The position numbers and the translations under genes were made by a program. Of a stretch of DNA of 7,570 bases, positions 6,433 to 7,570 are shown in pieces. Source of the DNA: Dehalococcoidia bacterium (GTDB lineage Bacteria; Chloroflexota; Dehalococcoidia; GIF9; AB-539-J10); assembly GCA_030606765.1 (NCBI GenBank), contig JAUWFX010000087.1:1-7570 (forward strand), read 5' to 3'. Under the pieces are notes generated by a model. It ran no database searches. It was not told the DNA's origin and worked only from the letters and a program-made list of their open reading frames with translations. Positions within the stretch are counted from its first letter, which is position 1; every line of letters starts with the position of its first letter.

Positions 6433-6461
6433 TTGAGAAGAATAATATTTTGTGCTATTTT
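6433..6461 (+). promoter_or_regulatory. possible sigma-70 promoter before the threonine dehydratase remnant
   Basis: TTGAGA (6433-6438, five of six to consensus), a 17-base spacer, then TATTTT (6456-6461, four of six). Transcription would begin near 6468, leaving only about eleven bases before ATG 6479, just enough to include AAGGGAG at 6469-6475. The rest of the 185-bp gap 6294-6478 holds no gene or clear terminator that I can see. Confidence 0.28.
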
Positions 6462-6478
6462 CGTGGAGAAGGGAGTGT

Positions 6479-6706
6479 ATGATTGAACTGGGGGACATCA
6501 TCAGCGCGCGGCAGGTAATCTCGGGTCGAGTCCACAGGACACCTCTCGTATCCTCTATGACCCTGGGAAAGCGGACTGATACTCACCTTCATTTCAAAGC
6601 CGAGGTCTTTCAGAAGACAGGGTCATTCAAGCCCAGAGGTTCTCTAAACAAACTGTACCATTTAACCGAGGCGGAAAGAAAAAGGGGAGTTGTCACCGTA
6701 TCATCT
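6479..6706 (+). pseudogene. threonine dehydratase (PLP fold type II) N-terminal fragment
   Basis: Residues 1-76 from ATG 6479 match the start of threonine/serine dehydratases: IISARQVISGRVHRTPL, then KAEVFQKTGSFKPRGSLNKL with the PLP-binding lysine K51, then GVVTVSS. The family continues with the GNHAQ motif that grips the PLP phosphate and another 250 or more residues. Here, directly after VSS, the sequence switches at 6706/6707 to RNLCC..., which is the 3' end of a YhfC gene read out of frame. The frame runs on to a stop at 6836-6838, giving a 119-residue product that cannot be an active enzyme because most of the PLP fold is absent. The start is ATG 6479 with GGAG at 6465-6468 and AAGGGAG at 6469-6475; an earlier GTG at 6452 is less likely because the family similarity begins at MIELGDI. 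Confidence 0.75.
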
Positions 6707-6707
6707 A

Positions 6708-6782
6708 GAAATCTATGTTGCCGTGCTGGTAACAGCTTGGGCCCTGTGGCTTCGCTGGAGAAAAACCGGGGATTACAGCTAG
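6708..6782 (+). pseudogene. C-terminal fragment of a second YhfC-type protease gene
   Basis: In the frame starting at 6708 the DNA encodes EIYVAVLVTAWALWLRWRKT followed by GDYS and a TAG stop (6780-6782). This is the last helix and basic tail of the protein at 36-806. Bases 6708-6765 align with 702-768 with four substitutions and one nine-base gap. Three substitutions are synonymous, the fourth is Ile to Val, and the gap keeps frame. So the fragment comes from a paralogous gene that was under selection, not from a recent copy. It has no start and is translated, if at all, only out of frame within the preceding chimera. Confidence 0.8.
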
Positions 6783-6907
6783 TTTTAGCAGACATCAGAC
6801 CTCTCCTTCTTATTCTTCGGGATGTGAGACGATACTAGAGAACCAGGATAAGGGCAACAGGGATGTGGTACAAGTTTTAAGGCTAAAACCAATTTTTGGA
6901 CATTACC

Positions 6908-6936
6908 TTGACCGGGCGGAGAGAATATGGCATATT
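6908..6936 (+). promoter_or_regulatory. possible sigma-70 promoter for the DUF6125 gene
   Basis: TTGACC (6908-6913, five of six), a 17-base spacer, and CATATT (6931-6936, four of six). The predicted start near 6943 would give an ~80-base leader to ATG 7025. The surrounding 242-bp gap (6783-7024) shows nothing else that I can recognise. Confidence 0.33.
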
Positions 6937-7024
6937 CCAACATAATAATCTATCCGATGTAAGAAGAAACAGTTGATTTCTGAAATATTCGATATTACAA
7001 AATTGAATTCAAGGAGTAAGAAAC

Positions 7025-7570
7025 ATGATTACAAACTCCCTAGAAAAACTTAGTAACATTGAACTAGCTCATTACGCCATTGATGTATTAAGACGGATAA
7101 TATTGCACTATGGCATATGGTTCAACGAGGTCGTCCATCAGTTGGGTCTGGAAGAAGCTATTCGGCTTGAGGAAGAGGTTTCCGCCTCGTTTTTCCCCAG
7201 AGCTATAAACCGCCTATCCAGGACTCTTGGCTTTCAAACTGAAAACGGCCTGCCACTCTGGCTGGTTAATATGGAAAAGGAAAGGTTAATCAGCCTGATA
7301 AAAGCTATGTCCTTTAATTGGCTGGCAAGTGATGGGGTATGGTTCCGAACTGTTGAGGATAACCATGATATGTATACCAGCAAAAGGTGTAACGATACCT
7401 GTTGGACCAGGTATTCGCCTTTGGAAGCAGCCATGATAAAATCGTTTTTGCAGCTTCCCCAGCAAAGCGGGCTGGATGGTTTAGAACAAGCTTTAAGCTT
7501 TCAACTTTACGCACACATCAATGAGCAGACCATCGAAAGGTCAGACGATGAACTCATTCTTCGTATGGTG
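7025..7570 (+). CDS. DUF6125-family protein, N-terminal part (runs off the window)
   Basis: Open from ATG 7025 through the last base: 182 codons with no stop. AAGGAG (7011-7016) is eight bases before the ATG. Visible family-like motifs are HYGIWFNEVVHQLGLEEAIRLE (about 28-49), FNWLASDGVWFRTVE (97-111) and KRCNDTCWTRYSPLEA (120-135, with C122 and C126). They are followed by IKSFLQLP, GLDGLEQALSFQLYAHIN, and the start of an ILRM segment. In DUF6125 proteins, as I recall them, this order continues into a C-terminal Cys-rich part, which would lie beyond the window. It appears soluble, with no signal peptide or membrane helix. The function of the family is not established; conserved cysteines and tryptophans suggest a metal, redox or thiol role, which is inference. 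It appears to be transcribed on its own. Confidence 0.68.
   Translation, partial: MITNSLEKLSNIELAHYAIDVLRRIILHYGIWFNEVVHQLGLEEAIRLEEEVSASFFPRAINRLSRTLGFQTENGLPLWLVNMEKERLISLIKAMSFNWLASDGVWFRTVEDNHDMYTSKRCNDTCWTRYSPLEAAMIKSFLQLPQQSGLDGLEQALSFQLYAHINEQTIERSDDELILRMV

Noticed and set aside
6479..6838. Functional threonine dehydratase
   Set aside because: It loses the phosphate-binding GNHAQ motif and most of the PLP domain at the 6706 junction.
1..7570. CRISPR array, toxin-antitoxin pair or phage-defence island
   Set aside because: No regularly spaced repeats, no paired small toxin/antitoxin frames and no nuclease or helicase motifs are visible. The two ~55-bp repeats are 2.8 kb apart.

Overview
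The window reads as an accessory, partly decayed stretch of an anaerobic bacterial chromosome. Three features suggest an uncultured Chloroflexota (Dehalococcoidia-like) genome: a DUF6125-type protein, a soluble prokaryotic Mo/W-bis-MGD enzyme with an adenine-deaminase-like amidohydrolase downstream, and a YhfC/DUF6512 membrane pair. This is inference from gene content, not a placement. All convincing genes are on the + strand, and the spaces between them are unusually large.

Layout. Positions 1-1316 hold a probable last few codons of an upstream gene, an intact YhfC/PrsW-type intramembrane protease (36-806), a DUF6512 gene cut short after about 52 codons (811-1035), and a 55-residue two-helix membrane protein (1149-1316). 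Positions 1317-1769 have no gene but carry a degenerate tRNA 3' half on the minus strand and the first copy of a ~55-bp imperfect-palindrome repeat. Positions 1770-3986 encode a 738-residue molybdopterin/tungstopterin enzyme resembling acetylene hydratase but lacking its catalytic aspartate. Positions 3987-4505 have no convincing gene: a GC- and purine-rich stretch ends in the second copy of the repeat, followed by a small dyad against the Shine-Dalgarno of the next gene. Positions 4506-6293 encode a 595-residue adenine-deaminase-family amidohydrolase starting at GTG. Positions 6479-6838 are a chimeric remnant: the first 76 codons of a threonine dehydratase joined directly to the last codons of a second YhfC gene. 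Positions 7025-7570 begin a DUF6125 protein that runs off the window.

How the parts relate. The two intact metabolic enzymes are each preceded, 71-106 bp upstream, by the same repeat in the same orientation, so they may share regulation or may have been touched by the same mobile sequence. No Fe-S or membrane partner subunit accompanies the Mo/W enzyme, which has no export signal, so it probably acts alone in the cytoplasm. The truncated DUF6512, the threonine dehydratase/YhfC chimera and the tRNA remnant together indicate a locus repeatedly rearranged. The strongest directly visible oddities are the displaced, diverged copy of the YhfC 3' end and the paired repeats. I did not find a defence system, CRISPR array or complete transposase.
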